From NCBI GenBank assembly GCA_903871555.1, contig CAIQHM010000028.1:1-55626 (forward strand): a stretch of DNA of 55,626 nt, in the 5' to 3' direction. Made by a program: the position numbers and the translations under genes. The notes beneath the pieces were generated by a model. The model had not been told where the DNA came from, ran no database searches, and was given only the letters and a program-made list of their open reading frames with translations. The DNA is from an uncultured Actinomycetes bacterium (GTDB lineage: Bacteria > Actinomycetota > Actinomycetes > Nanopelagicales > Nanopelagicaceae). This document shows, piece after piece, positions 40,718 to 50,624 of this stretch (its first letter is position 1; every line of letters starts with the position of its first letter).

Positions 40718-42682
40718 TTAATCTCGTTCTTTAACCTTGACGACTACTTCAACTGGAGTGCCGGGGAAACCAAATTCTTCGCGCAATCTACGTTCAATAA
40801 ACCTGCGATAGGCAGTTTCCACAAATTCACTGGCAAATACAACGAATTTAGGTGGGCAAATTGCCGCCTGTGTCGCGAATCGAATCTTGGGCTGTTTTCC
40901 GCTCCGTACCGGAGGTGGCGTAGCTGCGATAAGCGCACCAAGAAATGAGTTGAGCTTGCTTGTGGGAATTCGTTTCTCCCAACTTGAAATCGCAGTTCGA
41001 AGCGCTGGCGCCAAGCGATCCCGATGCCAGCCGGTCTTCGCCGATACATTCACACGTTGAGCCCATGGGAAACGTTCGAGGTTACGTTCCAACTCTTTAT
41101 CTAATTGCAGCTGACGTTCTTCATCTACCAGATCCCACTTATTCATAACAATTACTAGCCCACGGCCAGCTTCTTCAACCATGCTAACTATTCGTAAATC
41201 TTGTTCCGTTAATGGAACTGAGGCATCAAGGACAACAACTGCAACTTCTGCGCGCTCAAGCGCGGTAGCAGTTCGCAATGACGCGTAATAATCGGTGCCA
41301 CTATCTTGATGCGCTCGTTTTCTAATACCAGCAGTGTCGATAAAACGCCAAGTAGATCCACCAATTTCAATTAACTCATCTACTGGATCTCGCGTAGTTC
41401 CTGCCGCATCATCAACGATTACCCGTGACTCCCCCGCCAAAATATTTAACAAACTCGATTTTCCTACATTCGGTCTACCAACAAGTGCAATTCTGCGAAA
41501 TCCATCATCGGCCTTTTCAGAACCAATTTCTGGCAACTCTTTAACGAGATAATCCAGAAGATCTCCGCTGCCCCTGCCATGTAGCGCCGAAACAAATCTT
41601 GGTTCTCCAAAACCCAAATTCCAGAGCGCATGTGCATCCGCTTCTTCAGTCGGACCGTCAACTTTGTTAGCAGCAACAATCACTTTCTTCTTCGATTTAC
41701 GAAGCAAATTAACTAGTGATTCATCTTCATCCAATGCACCAACTTGTGCATCAATCACAAAAAGTACGATGTCAGATTCTGCAATAGCAGCTTCGGAACC
41801 CGCTGTAATTTTTTCAGAGATACCCTCAGGCGCGACTTCCCAACCTCCGGTGTCGATCAAAATAAATCGACGACCATTCCACTCTGCTTCATATTTAACG
41901 CGGTCTCGTGTTACGCCAGGTGTATCTTCCACAATCGCTTCGCGTCTGCCAATAATTCGATTAACCAAGGTGGATTTTCCAACATTCGGGCGACCGATCA
42001 CAGCAACCTTTGGTAGACCCAGAAGACTTTTGCGCGTCAACCATTCCCAAATAACTTCAACAACTTCTTTCAAATCCAACTCGGTCGAATCTAATTCAAG
42101 TGCATCTTCGGCTGGTCGCAAGGGTGATATTTTTCTTGTTGAGTCAATCAAATCGCGATTACTCAGCGAGGTTGCTACATCTGCGGGTTTATCCGCGTTA
42201 ATTTCTTCTGCTTCTCTTCGCATTGTTCTAGCCTGCAAATCTGCGTAGAGAAAGACTTTAAGATCTGCATCTGGTGCGACAACTGTTCCGATATCTCGTC
42301 CCTCAACAACAATTCCATTCTCGCTATTTGCAATTATTGTTTGTTGCATATCTACTAGATATGCGCGTAGCTCTGGAATCTGACTTATCTGACTTACGTT
42401 ATCCGTAATTCGCGCGCCTCGAATGTCATCTGTTACATCAACTACACCACAAAAAATTTTGGGATCTTTGGGATCAGCTGAGAAAGTTATTGGGTGGTTC
42501 TTGATGGCTGCAATAATTTCCCAGCCTTCTTTTACATTCTCATGTAGGGCAATCCAAGTTGCAGCGCGATAAAGAGCGCCAGTATCTAAATAATTCCAAT
42601 TTGCACGAGTTGCGATTGATTTCGCAGTGCTTGATTTACCTGATCCACTTGGACCGTCTATTGCTACAACTATTCCGGCCAT
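40718..42682 (-). CDS. cmk-der: fused cytidylate kinase - ribosome biogenesis GTPase Der
   Basis: Single 654-aa frame: [19 protein letters not shown] (Cmk) then two G domains [15 protein letters not shown] and [14 protein letters not shown]. Confidence 0.95.
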   Translation of the reverse strand: MAGIVVAIDGPSGSGKSSTAKSIATRANWNYLDTGALYRAATWIALHENVKEGWEIIAAIKNHPITFSADPKDPKIFCGVVDVTDDIRGARITDNVSQISQIPELRAYLVDMQQTIIANSENGIVVEGRDIGTVVAPDADLKVFLYADLQARTMRREAEEINADKPADVATSLSNRDLIDSTRKISPLRPAEDALELDSTELDLKEVVEVIWEWLTRKSLLGLPKVAVIGRPNVGKSTLVNRIIGRREAIVEDTPGVTRDRVKYEAEWNGRRFILIDTGGWEVAPEGISEKITAGSEAAIAESDIVLFVIDAQVGALDEDESLVNLLRKSKKKVIVAANKVDGPTEEADAHALWNLGFGEPRFVSALHGRGSGDLLDYLVKELPEIGSEKADDGFRRIALVGRPNVGKSSLLNILAGESRVIVDDAAGTTRDPVDELIEIGGSTWRFIDTAGIRKRAHQDSGTDYYASLRTATALERAEVAVVVLDASVPLTEQDLRIVSMVEEAGRGLVIVMNKWDLVDEERQLQLDKELERNLERFPWAQRVNVSAKTGWHRDRLAPALRTAISSWEKRIPTSKLNSFLGALIAATPPPVRSGKQPKIRFATQAAICPPKFVVFASEFVETAYRRFIERRLREEFGFPGTPVEVVVKVKERD

Positions 42683-42706
42683 AGGCGAACCTTACTGCTT
42701 TGAAAC

Positions 42707-43777
42707 CTATTGTTTTCTCGGAGAATGCGCTAACCAACCCTTTGAAACTAGGTGTTTCTGTAACTTAATTGCATCTTTCTCGGAAAGTGCAAGAGTTATA
42801 AGACCAACTGCTTGACCAGGGCTGTGTTCCATTGCAAGATCTTCAACATTCACTTCAATCGCGGCGCATTCATTAAATATCCGGGCCAAACCGCCAGGCT
42901 TATCATCAATAACAATCGGAACCAATGTGTAATCGCGTTTAGCTAGACCGTGCTTACCGGGAATTAAGGCCCTACCCTCGCGACCCTTCGTTAAAAAGTC
43001 TTTGACCAAATTTTGATCTCTCGCCATAAGCGCCTGACTTAATTTAGAAAGTCGATTTATAACTTCAGAGAGTTTTGGCAGAATCTCCGTTGAGTTGCCA
43101 ACCAACAAACTGCTCCAGAGTCCTGGATCAGATTCTGCTAATCGCGAGACGTCTCGAAGCCCCTGACCTGCCAGATTCAAGTGAGTCGAATCCTCACCTT
43201 TCAACGATCCCCCGAGTGCCGAACTTAGAATTTGCGGTAAATGTGAAATGGTTGCAATCACGGAATCATGGGTTGCAGCATCCAGTTCGTAGATTGAGGC
43301 CCCCATAAGTTCACCCAATTCATGTGCCGACGAAACAGCCCTCGCACTCGATTCGCCCGACTCAGAAATAATCCAAGCGCGAGATTCAAAGAGATCTGCT
43401 CTTGCACTTTCAGGTCCTGAAATTTCTCGGCCTGCCATTGGATGTACTGACACGAAGTTTCGTGATAACTCCGAAAAATCATTAACTTTAAGTATAAGTT
43501 CAGACTTTATACCGCTAACATCTATAAATATTGCCTCTGGATTGCTAGCAAATTCACTCTTTGCAACTTCAAAAACAACTTCCGGAGGCGTAGCAATTAT
43601 TATCAACTCGGGTGCGGCAACTGTCTGGTTAACTCCAATTAAATCACTGGCTAATTTGAGATTCGCGGGATTTAGATCATCTAGTAAGAGCAAAAATCCT
43701 TCTTCAGCTAGTCGCAAGGCCATCGAAGTTCCAATCAGACCGCATCCGACAATCTTTACCGGACCTTTTAGATTCAA
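42707..43777 (-). CDS. tyrA: prephenate dehydrogenase
   Basis: VKIVGCGLIGTSMALRL...SVHPMAGREISGPESARADLFESRAWI; ACT-like C-term. Confidence 0.9.
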   Translation of the reverse strand: MNLKGPVKIVGCGLIGTSMALRLAEEGFLLLLDDLNPANLKLASDLIGVNQTVAAPELIIIATPPEVVFEVAKSEFASNPEAIFIDVSGIKSELILKVNDFSELSRNFVSVHPMAGREISGPESARADLFESRAWIISESGESSARAVSSAHELGELMGASIYELDAATHDSVIATISHLPQILSSALGGSLKGEDSTHLNLAGQGLRDVSRLAESDPGLWSSLLVGNSTEILPKLSEVINRLSKLSQALMARDQNLVKDFLTKGREGRALIPGKHGLAKRDYTLVPIVIDDKPGGLARIFNECAAIEVNVEDLAMEHSPGQAVGLITLALSEKDAIKLQKHLVSKGWLAHSPRKQ

Positions 43778-44169
43778 TTCAGCTCTCCATCTTTAGGAGC
43801 GCTAACCTCTTCCAGATCTGGTCTTAAAACTTGGGCTCCCCGCAGGTACTTATGTGCGATTTCAGCACGTGAAAGCTTAGATTGGGCGTGAATTAAGATG
43901 CGAATTACTCTTGGCAGTGCATTTACCACTTCGATCTCTTGAGCGCAGATTAAAGGAACATCATTTATCCCATACATCCGGACTCCAACCGCTGGAAATT
44001 CAGATTTCAAATCAGATGTCGCTGTGAAAAGAATTGAGATTAAATCCTCGTTAGCAATTTGATTCGCGTGAAGAATCTCTTCAAGTAGCTCGACCACAGC
44101 GCCACGCATTTCTAGACCGTCATCCGCGGTTAGCTGAGTTGCACCCCGGAAGGCTCGCAATGTTTTCAT
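43774..44169 (-). CDS. aroH: chorismate mutase (AroH class)
   Basis: LRAFRGATQLTADDGLEMRGAVVELLEEILHAN...FTATSDLKSEFPAVGVR; 4-nt overlap with tyrA. Confidence 0.92.
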   Translation of the reverse strand: MKTLRAFRGATQLTADDGLEMRGAVVELLEEILHANQIANEDLISILFTATSDLKSEFPAVGVRMYGINDVPLICAQEIEVVNALPRVIRILIHAQSKLSRAEIAHKYLRGAQVLRPDLEEVSAPKDGELN

Positions 44170-44412
44170 TTCGCAATGCTACCTTGCCCTTTGCTTATGA
44201 CGGGGGTTATTAAAACCTTTAAGCGTTTTACCTATTTGTAGATAACTATATAATCCAAATTATCGACTATATTGCCCGACATAGCGCACAGATCTATGAA
44301 AGTCGACTAAATGATATTTACGGAAATTTCACGCACCATACTATCTATTTATCGATACTGGTTGCTATCCGTAATGTGCATATGTCTATATAACTATATT
44401 TAGGAATTAGAT

Positions 44413-45147
44413 TTATTGATTTAACTTTAAAACTTTAAATAGGTTTTCGAGTTCGACTGTGTTCAGAACACGCCAGCGGCCTTCCTTGGTATCCCCCATC
44501 GAAATCGGTCCGAAATCTGTCCGGATTAATCGAAGGACCTCAATTTCAAGGAGTTCGAACATTCTGCGAATTATGTGGAATCGCCCTTCATGAATGGATA
44601 CTTCTACCCATCTGTGTTTGGCGTTTATCTCTCTTATAACCTTGACCTCCAAGGCCCTGGCCATTCCATCCTCCAGGATTACGCCCTTCAGTAGTTGATC
44701 AATATTCTCCTTGGTGAAAGGCCCCTCAATTTCGATCAAATATTTCTTGATCATTCCGTAGCTCGGATGTGTAGCTCTATGAGTTAGGGAGCCATCATTT
44801 GTCAGCAAAATTAGCCCCTCACTCTCCCTGTCTAAACGCCCGACATGGAAAAGGCGCTCATTTCGGGTCTTAAAGAAATCTCCTAAATTTGGCCTCCCTT
44901 CCGGGTCAGACATGGTGGAAATAACGCCCCTAGGTTTATAAAAAGCAAGGTAAGTCTTAGTCTTATTCTGTTTAATTGCTTCACCATCAACCTCAACTTT
45001 AGAGATTTCTGGGTCGAACTTGCTTCCGAGCTCAAATATTTGATTTCCATCCACACTGACTCTGCCATCTAAAATCATCTGTTCACTGGCCCGCCTACTT
45101 GCAATACCAGCGTCGGCCAAAATTTTCTGGAGACGTATTAGTCCCAT
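44413..45147 (-). CDS. rluB: rRNA pseudouridine synthase (RluB/RsuA family)
   Basis: S4 domain LQKILADAGIASRRASEQMILDGRVSVDG; VGRLDRESEGLILLTNDGSL. Confidence 0.94.
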   Translation of the reverse strand: MGLIRLQKILADAGIASRRASEQMILDGRVSVDGNQIFELGSKFDPEISKVEVDGEAIKQNKTKTYLAFYKPRGVISTMSDPEGRPNLGDFFKTRNERLFHVGRLDRESEGLILLTNDGSLTHRATHPSYGMIKKYLIEIEGPFTKENIDQLLKGVILEDGMARALEVKVIREINAKHRWVEVSIHEGRFHIIRRMFELLEIEVLRLIRTDFGPISMGDTKEGRWRVLNTVELENLFKVLKLNQ

Positions 45148-45275
45148 TTTAATCCTCTTTTCAACTGCTTCAACAGCGTGGAATAGGTTTGGATATAGGT
45201 AGAGAGTTGCTCTGCGCTCAGGTTACGGCAAAGGACCTTGCATTACTAATTTAGAAGCAGCCCCTTTCTGCCGGG

Positions 45276-45833
45276 CTAATCAGTAAGAGTCGAGAGAACC
45301 TCATCTAGGGCATCCACATCGGGCAAAAATGGGGCAAGCGCAGGTAGATCAATAACATTATTGAGCCCTAATTTTTCGAGGAAAAATGAAGTTGTCGCAT
45401 AGAGAATTGCGCCTGTTTCGTGCTCAATTCCTGCTTCCTCAACCAATCCTCTCGTGACAAGGGTTTTCATTACAGCTTCGACATTGACGCCACGAATGGC
45501 TGAGACACGCGCTCTAGAGACGGGTTGGCGGTATGCAATAACGGCAAGTGTTTCTAAAGCTGCTTGTGTTAATCGAGATTGTTGCCCGTCTAGCACGAAC
45601 TTCTCGACCACCGGAGCTAGATCTGGATGGCTATAGAATCGCCAACCTCCGGATATTTGACGAAGTTCGAAACCTCGCCCTGAAAGTTCATATTCGCCAG
45701 CTAAATTATTAAGCGCCTCAAGGACCAATTCCGTAGGAGTTTCGGTAATTTGAGCCAAAATGAGCTCTGAAACTGGCTCGTCTACCACCATAAGTATCGC
45801 TTCAAGAGATCTGTTGAGTTCAGGATTAGACAT
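45276..45833 (-). CDS. scpB: segregation and condensation protein B
   Basis: LAVIAYRQPVSRARVSAIRGVNVEAVMKTLVTRGLVEEAG. Confidence 0.95.
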   Translation of the reverse strand: MSNPELNRSLEAILMVVDEPVSELILAQITETPTELVLEALNNLAGEYELSGRGFELRQISGGWRFYSHPDLAPVVEKFVLDGQQSRLTQAALETLAVIAYRQPVSRARVSAIRGVNVEAVMKTLVTRGLVEEAGIEHETGAILYATTSFFLEKLGLNNVIDLPALAPFLPDVDALDEVLSTLTD

Positions 45834-46695
45834 TTACATCTCCATTTGTATCATCTTCGGATTGAACTTGGGGTATATCGAACTCATCACTTACTTCTAT
45901 CTCGCCCTCAGCGCTACCGGTCCAAGTAATCGCAAGCTCCCCCAGGGCAATCACTTGTTCAAAACGAACGACGCCTTCGCGGTAAAGCTCAAGTAAGGCC
46001 AAGAATCTAGCGACCACGACGAGAGTTGATGTTGCATCACTAATGAGGTGACGGAATGTGCTTTTACCTGTACGTCGAAGCTCGTCAACAATTTTAATTG
46101 CCTCCTCGGCGACACTCACCAATGGGCGATGAATATGCTCGATTCCCACGCTCGGAGTGATTTTTGGTGATAACACCCGTTGCGCGATTGCGGCGAAGCG
46201 TTCGGCTCCAACTCCAATTAAAACTTCGGGCAAGAGGGCCGAGAAATGGGCCTCGAGCGCCACAACTCTGGCAAAACTCTTCTCCTCGCGATGTAATCGA
46301 TCGCTGAAAATAGCAGCTATGGCTTTAAAGGCTCGATATTGCAGTAAGCGTGCAAAAAGTAGGTCTCGAGCTTCAAGAAGGGCCAAATCGCCCTCATCTT
46401 CAACTTCACCGGAAGGCAGCAATCGGGCCGCCTTTAGATCCAAGAGCGTCGCTGCTACAACTAGAAACTCGGTAGTTTGGTCAAGATCCCAACCGTCCTC
46501 AGCGCCCTCCAAAGCGCGGATATAGGCTATGAAATCGTCTGTAACCACTCCGAGTGCCACTTCAGTGACATCCATCTTGTGGCGCGAAATTAGCTGTAAG
46601 AGAAGGTCGAAAGGGCCATCGAAGTTCGATAGGTGAACTGAGAAGCCAGAAGGTGATTCTTTGGCTTGAGTAAGTTCAATTTGAGCCTCATTCAT
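45826..46695 (-). CDS. scpA: segregation and condensation protein A
   Basis: VHLSNFDGPFDLLLQLISRHKMDVTEVALG; ATG 46695 preferred over ORF-track start 46713. Confidence 0.94.
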   Translation of the reverse strand: MNEAQIELTQAKESPSGFSVHLSNFDGPFDLLLQLISRHKMDVTEVALGVVTDDFIAYIRALEGAEDGWDLDQTTEFLVVAATLLDLKAARLLPSGEVEDEGDLALLEARDLLFARLLQYRAFKAIAAIFSDRLHREEKSFARVVALEAHFSALLPEVLIGVGAERFAAIAQRVLSPKITPSVGIEHIHRPLVSVAEEAIKIVDELRRTGKSTFRHLISDATSTLVVVARFLALLELYREGVVRFEQVIALGELAITWTGSAEGEIEVSDEFDIPQVQSEDDTNGDVNV

Positions 46696-46701
46696 GGCGC
46701 A

Positions 46702-46748
46702 AAGGTAATGCACTTACGCTTGCACACCCAATCGCACCGCCGTAGAGT
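46702..46748. promoter_or_regulatory. divergent scpA / parA promoters
   Basis: parA: TTGCAC-17 bp-TAGAGT-6 nt-ATG; scpA (minus): TACCTT-6 nt-ATG. Confidence 0.6.
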
Positions 46749-46754
46749 CGCGCA

Positions 46755-47675
46755 ATGGCAAAAAGCAATTCGAAGGTTTCTCGCTTAGGAACTAAATCGA
46801 CAAATCGTGATGAAGAGTTCTCCGCTACCTCAAGTGTGCTCGGTAAGAAGTTGATGGAATTTCCTCAGGTGAAGAATCCACCAGCCCCAGGACCTGCCAG
46901 AGTAATTTCAATCGTTAATCAAAAAGGTGGAGTAGGTAAGACAACAACAACGATTAATTTGGGAGCTGCGCTCGCAGAACTTGGCCGCCGAGTTTTGCTC
47001 ATAGATTTCGATTCTCAAGCAAGCATGACAACTGGTCTAGGAATCAAGCCACAACAAATTAAAGAACAGTACGGTTCTATTTGGTATTTGCTAAATGATT
47101 CGCAGGCAGATATTTCTGAATATATTTTAAAGTCGAACGTTCCAGGCCTCGACTTCATTCGTGGCCATAAAGATTTAGCTGCTGCGGATGCGGCTTTTGT
47201 TTCTGAACTTGCTAAGGAACATAAACTGCGAAAACTATTGCTGCCTGTTATGGATCAATACGATGATATTTTGATCGACTGTTCGCCATCACTTGGCACG
47301 CTGACAATTAACGCATTGACTGCTTCCAACGGAGTATTAATTCCAATGGAATGTGAATATTTTGCAGTGCTTGGACTTGGTTTAGTTCGCGAAACAATTG
47401 AGAAAGTGCAGAGCAATACCAACCCACATCTTCAAATTGATGGAATATTGGCGACGATGTTTGAACGTAAGACCGCGCACTCACGCGAAGTACTTGAATT
47501 GATATATAAAGAATTCCCTCAGGATTTGCTAGATACCATTATTGCCAGAACTGTTAGATTCTCTGAATCAACGGTTAAAGGTGAACCGATTACAACATAC
47601 GCAAGTAGTTCGACCGGAGCAGTTTCATACCGCAGACTTGCCCGCGAATTAATTTATCGAGGAGGAGCAAAATGA
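46755..47675 (+). CDS. parA: ParA/Soj-type chromosome partitioning ATPase
   Basis: VISIVNQKGGVGKTTTTINLGAALAELGRRVLLIDFDSQASMTTGLG. Confidence 0.93.
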   Translation: MAKSNSKVSRLGTKSTNRDEEFSATSSVLGKKLMEFPQVKNPPAPGPARVISIVNQKGGVGKTTTTINLGAALAELGRRVLLIDFDSQASMTTGLGIKPQQIKEQYGSIWYLLNDSQADISEYILKSNVPGLDFIRGHKDLAAADAAFVSELAKEHKLRKLLLPVMDQYDDILIDCSPSLGTLTINALTASNGVLIPMECEYFAVLGLGLVRETIEKVQSNTNPHLQIDGILATMFERKTAHSREVLELIYKEFPQDLLDTIIARTVRFSESTVKGEPITTYASSSTGAVSYRRLARELIYRGGAK

Positions 47676-48064
47676 GCCGAAGAGTGAGCCTGCCAGGTGC
47701 TGATGAATTATTTCGCCAGACCACAACTTTAAGCGCCGTTCCATCCCAGACACCTACACCGATCGAAGATGTACCAACAGCTCCGATTACAAATAAGAAA
47801 TCAGTTCGCACAACTCCGCGACGCAGAGTAAATTCATTTGATAAATCACCAAGTGGGCGCGAGCGTCATGATGAAAAAATAACGGTTTATCTATCCCCTG
47901 AAGAACTTTATGATCTTGAACAGGCTCGGCTAGCTCTTCGTGGAGATCTTGGATTAGCAGTTGATCGCGGTCGTATTGTTCGTGAGTCTCTTGCAATAAT
48001 TATTGCTGATCTTGAAACAAAGGGTGATCAAAGCATAATTGCAAGACGTCTTCGCGGAAAATAA
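47672..48064 (+). CDS. small basic protein with predicted ribbon-helix-helix-like C-terminus
   Basis: KITVYLSPEELYDLEQARLALRGDLGLAVDRGRIVRESLAIIIADLE; 4-nt overlap with parA. Confidence 0.75.
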   Translation: MSRRVSLPGADELFRQTTTLSAVPSQTPTPIEDVPTAPITNKKSVRTTPRRRVNSFDKSPSGRERHDEKITVYLSPEELYDLEQARLALRGDLGLAVDRGRIVRESLAIIIADLETKGDQSIIARRLRGK

Positions 48065-48991
48065 TTATTTGGCGCGTGGGTGCGCGCTTGCATAACTTTC
48101 GCGTAATTTATCAATAGTTACTAACGTATAAATCTGCGTAGTCGTTACCGATGAATGTCCCAACAATTCCTGCACAACTCGGATATCGGCTCCCCCATCT
48201 AACAAATGCGTAGCGAAAGAATGTCGCAATGAGTGCGGGGTTACGTGGGCATTAATCTTTGCGCGTTGCGCGGCCGCTGCAATTATTTCCCAAGCGCTTT
48301 GTCGACTTAATCCATCTCCTCTTGTGTTAAGAAATACTCTTTGGCTATTTCGTTTGCCAATCAAGAGAGGTCTACCGCGAGTTAAATATTGCTCCAAACT
48401 CGTCCTGGCGAAATTTCCAATCGGCACTAAACGCTCTTTTGAACCTTTGCCCACCAATTTAATAGTCAAATTCTCTGCTATTTGTGCTACATCTGATAAA
48501 TCTAGGTTTGTAACCTCGCTAATTCGCGCACCAGTGGCATACAAGATTTCAGTTAATGCAGTATTGCGAAGCGCGGAAACGTCATCACCAAATTTAGCCG
48601 CTTCAATTAGCGCGATAACCTCATCAATCTTTAAAGCTTTGGGTAGGCGCTTCGGAATCGCAGGTGGCGCGTAATTCTGGATTGGATTGGTTATACGCGA
48701 ATTAGTGGAGATGAATTTAAAAAGATTTCTCACGGTAACAACAGCGCGCGAGTTTGAACTTTCAGAACCTCGACCGTTCTTAGTAGATGCGGCGCGCAAC
48801 CAACCCAAAAACTGATCCATTAATTTAGGATCTACATCAGTAAGTCCATATCCAAATTCCTCTAGGAATTGCACAAATTTTTGCAGATCTAAGCGATAGG
48901 CAGAAATAGTATTCTTGGAAAGCCCTTTTTCGATAGAAGCAAAACTTAAGTAATCATTTACCGCCGAACTAAACTCTAAATTATTTACCAT
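48065..48991 (-). CDS. xerD: tyrosine recombinase XerD
   Basis: [17 protein letters not shown]...[42 protein letters not shown]. Confidence 0.92.
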   Translation of the reverse strand: MVNNLEFSSAVNDYLSFASIEKGLSKNTISAYRLDLQKFVQFLEEFGYGLTDVDPKLMDQFLGWLRAASTKNGRGSESSNSRAVVTVRNLFKFISTNSRITNPIQNYAPPAIPKRLPKALKIDEVIALIEAAKFGDDVSALRNTALTEILYATGARISEVTNLDLSDVAQIAENLTIKLVGKGSKERLVPIGNFARTSLEQYLTRGRPLLIGKRNSQRVFLNTRGDGLSRQSAWEIIAAAAQRAKINAHVTPHSLRHSFATHLLDGGADIRVVQELLGHSSVTTTQIYTLVTIDKLRESYASAHPRAK

Positions 48992-50618
48992 TTTGCTTAA
49001 TCGCAGCAGCGATTAATCCAGCAAAAAGCGGGTGCGCTTTAGTTGGGCGAGATAAGAATTCAGGATGAGCCTGCGTTCCAACATAGTATGGATGCACAGA
49101 CGCAGGAAATTCTACGAATTCAACTAGATGACCATCTGGAGAAAGTCCGGAGAAAACTAAACCTGTCTCAGCGATTTCCTCGCGATATTTATTATTTACT
49201 TCGTACCTATGGCGATGACGTTCTTGAATTTCCGTAGATCCGTAAACTCCAGCAACGACTGATCCCGCCGCTAAAACTGCCGGGTATAGGCCTAATCTCA
49301 TGGTTCCGCCCATGTCCCCTTTACCGGCGACAATATCTTCTTGATTTTGCATAGTAGAAATAACTGGGTGTTTAGTTTCCGGATCGAACTCAGCTGAATT
49401 AGCACCGTCAATCTTCGCTAAATTCCGGGCAGCTTCAATAACCATACATTGCAATCCGAGACACAGGCCTAAAGTTGGAATTCTGTTTTCTCTAGCAAAT
49501 TTCAGAGCACCAAGTTTGCCTTCGATACCACGAACTCCAAAACCACCAGGAACACAGACCGCATCTACATCTCCTAGTGCATCCTTTGCTCCTTGAACGC
49601 TTTCACAATCATCACTAGCGACCCATTTGATATTTACCTTTGCATTGTTTGCAAAACCGCCAGCACGGAGCGCCTCGGTAACAGATAAATAAGCGTCTGG
49701 TAAATCAACATACTTTCCAACAAGCGCGACACTAACTTGGTGCGCCGGATGGTGCACTTTCTCTAGTAAATCATCCCATTCGCCCCAGACGATATCTCGC
49801 AGCGGCAGTCCAAGTCGCCGAACCACGTAAGAATCCAAGCCTTCGTTAAACAAAACCTTCGGAATATCGTAAATGGAAGGCGCGTCCACTGCTGCTACTA
49901 CGGCTTCTAGGTCAACGTCGCACATCGAAGAAATCTTGCGCTTAACCGAATCTGGAATTTCACGATCTGATCGAATAACAATCGCATCCGGAGCAATACC
50001 AATAGATCGCAGTGCCGCAACGCTATGTTGCGTTGGTTTTGTTTTTAACTCGCCTGAGGGTCCAATATAAGGAACGAGAGAAACATGTAAATAGAAAACA
50101 TTATCGCGACCCACATCTTGTCTGATCTGTCTTGCAGCTTCGAGAAATGGTTGAGATTCAATATCACCCACTGTTCCGCCAACTTCGGTAATGACTAAAT
50201 CAATTTCCGGTCCGGCCATCGCCTTAATTCGTTCTTTAATCTCATTTGTAATGTGTGGGATAACCTGAACGGTATCTCCCAAATATTCACCTCGGCGTTC
50301 CTTGCCAATTACATTTGAATAAACTTGTCCAGTCGTTACATTTGCAGATCCATGCAAATTAACATTTAGGAATCGTTCGTAATGGCCAATATCTAAATCA
50401 GTTTCGGCCCCATCATCTGTAACAAATACCTCACCATGTTGAAAAGGATTCATAGTCCCAGGATCCACGTTTAAATAGGGATCAAGTTTCTGCATCGTTA
50501 CGCGTAGTCCTCGTGATGTCAATAGTCTGCCTAAACTAGAAGCAGTTAGACCTTTACCTAAACTAGAGGCGACGCCGCCAGTGACGAAAAGATGCTTAGT
50601 CACATGCTGGGCGGTCAT
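48981..50618 (-). CDS. pyrG: CTP synthase
   Basis: [26 protein letters not shown]...[15 protein letters not shown]. Confidence 0.98.
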   Translation of the reverse strand: MTAQHVTKHLFVTGGVASSLGKGLTASSLGRLLTSRGLRVTMQKLDPYLNVDPGTMNPFQHGEVFVTDDGAETDLDIGHYERFLNVNLHGSANVTTGQVYSNVIGKERRGEYLGDTVQVIPHITNEIKERIKAMAGPEIDLVITEVGGTVGDIESQPFLEAARQIRQDVGRDNVFYLHVSLVPYIGPSGELKTKPTQHSVAALRSIGIAPDAIVIRSDREIPDSVKRKISSMCDVDLEAVVAAVDAPSIYDIPKVLFNEGLDSYVVRRLGLPLRDIVWGEWDDLLEKVHHPAHQVSVALVGKYVDLPDAYLSVTEALRAGGFANNAKVNIKWVASDDCESVQGAKDALGDVDAVCVPGGFGVRGIEGKLGALKFARENRIPTLGLCLGLQCMVIEAARNLAKIDGANSAEFDPETKHPVISTMQNQEDIVAGKGDMGGTMRLGLYPAVLAAGSVVAGVYGSTEIQERHRHRYEVNNKYREEIAETGLVFSGLSPDGHLVEFVEFPASVHPYYVGTQAHPEFLSRPTKAHPLFAGLIAAAIKQNGK

Positions 50619-50624
50619 GGAAGG

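Noticed and set aside
41664-42248. 194-aa plus-strand ORF antisense to cmk-der
   Set aside because: Ser/Thr/Ala-rich low-complexity translation mirroring a strongly recognised CDS on the other strand; typical antisense artefact
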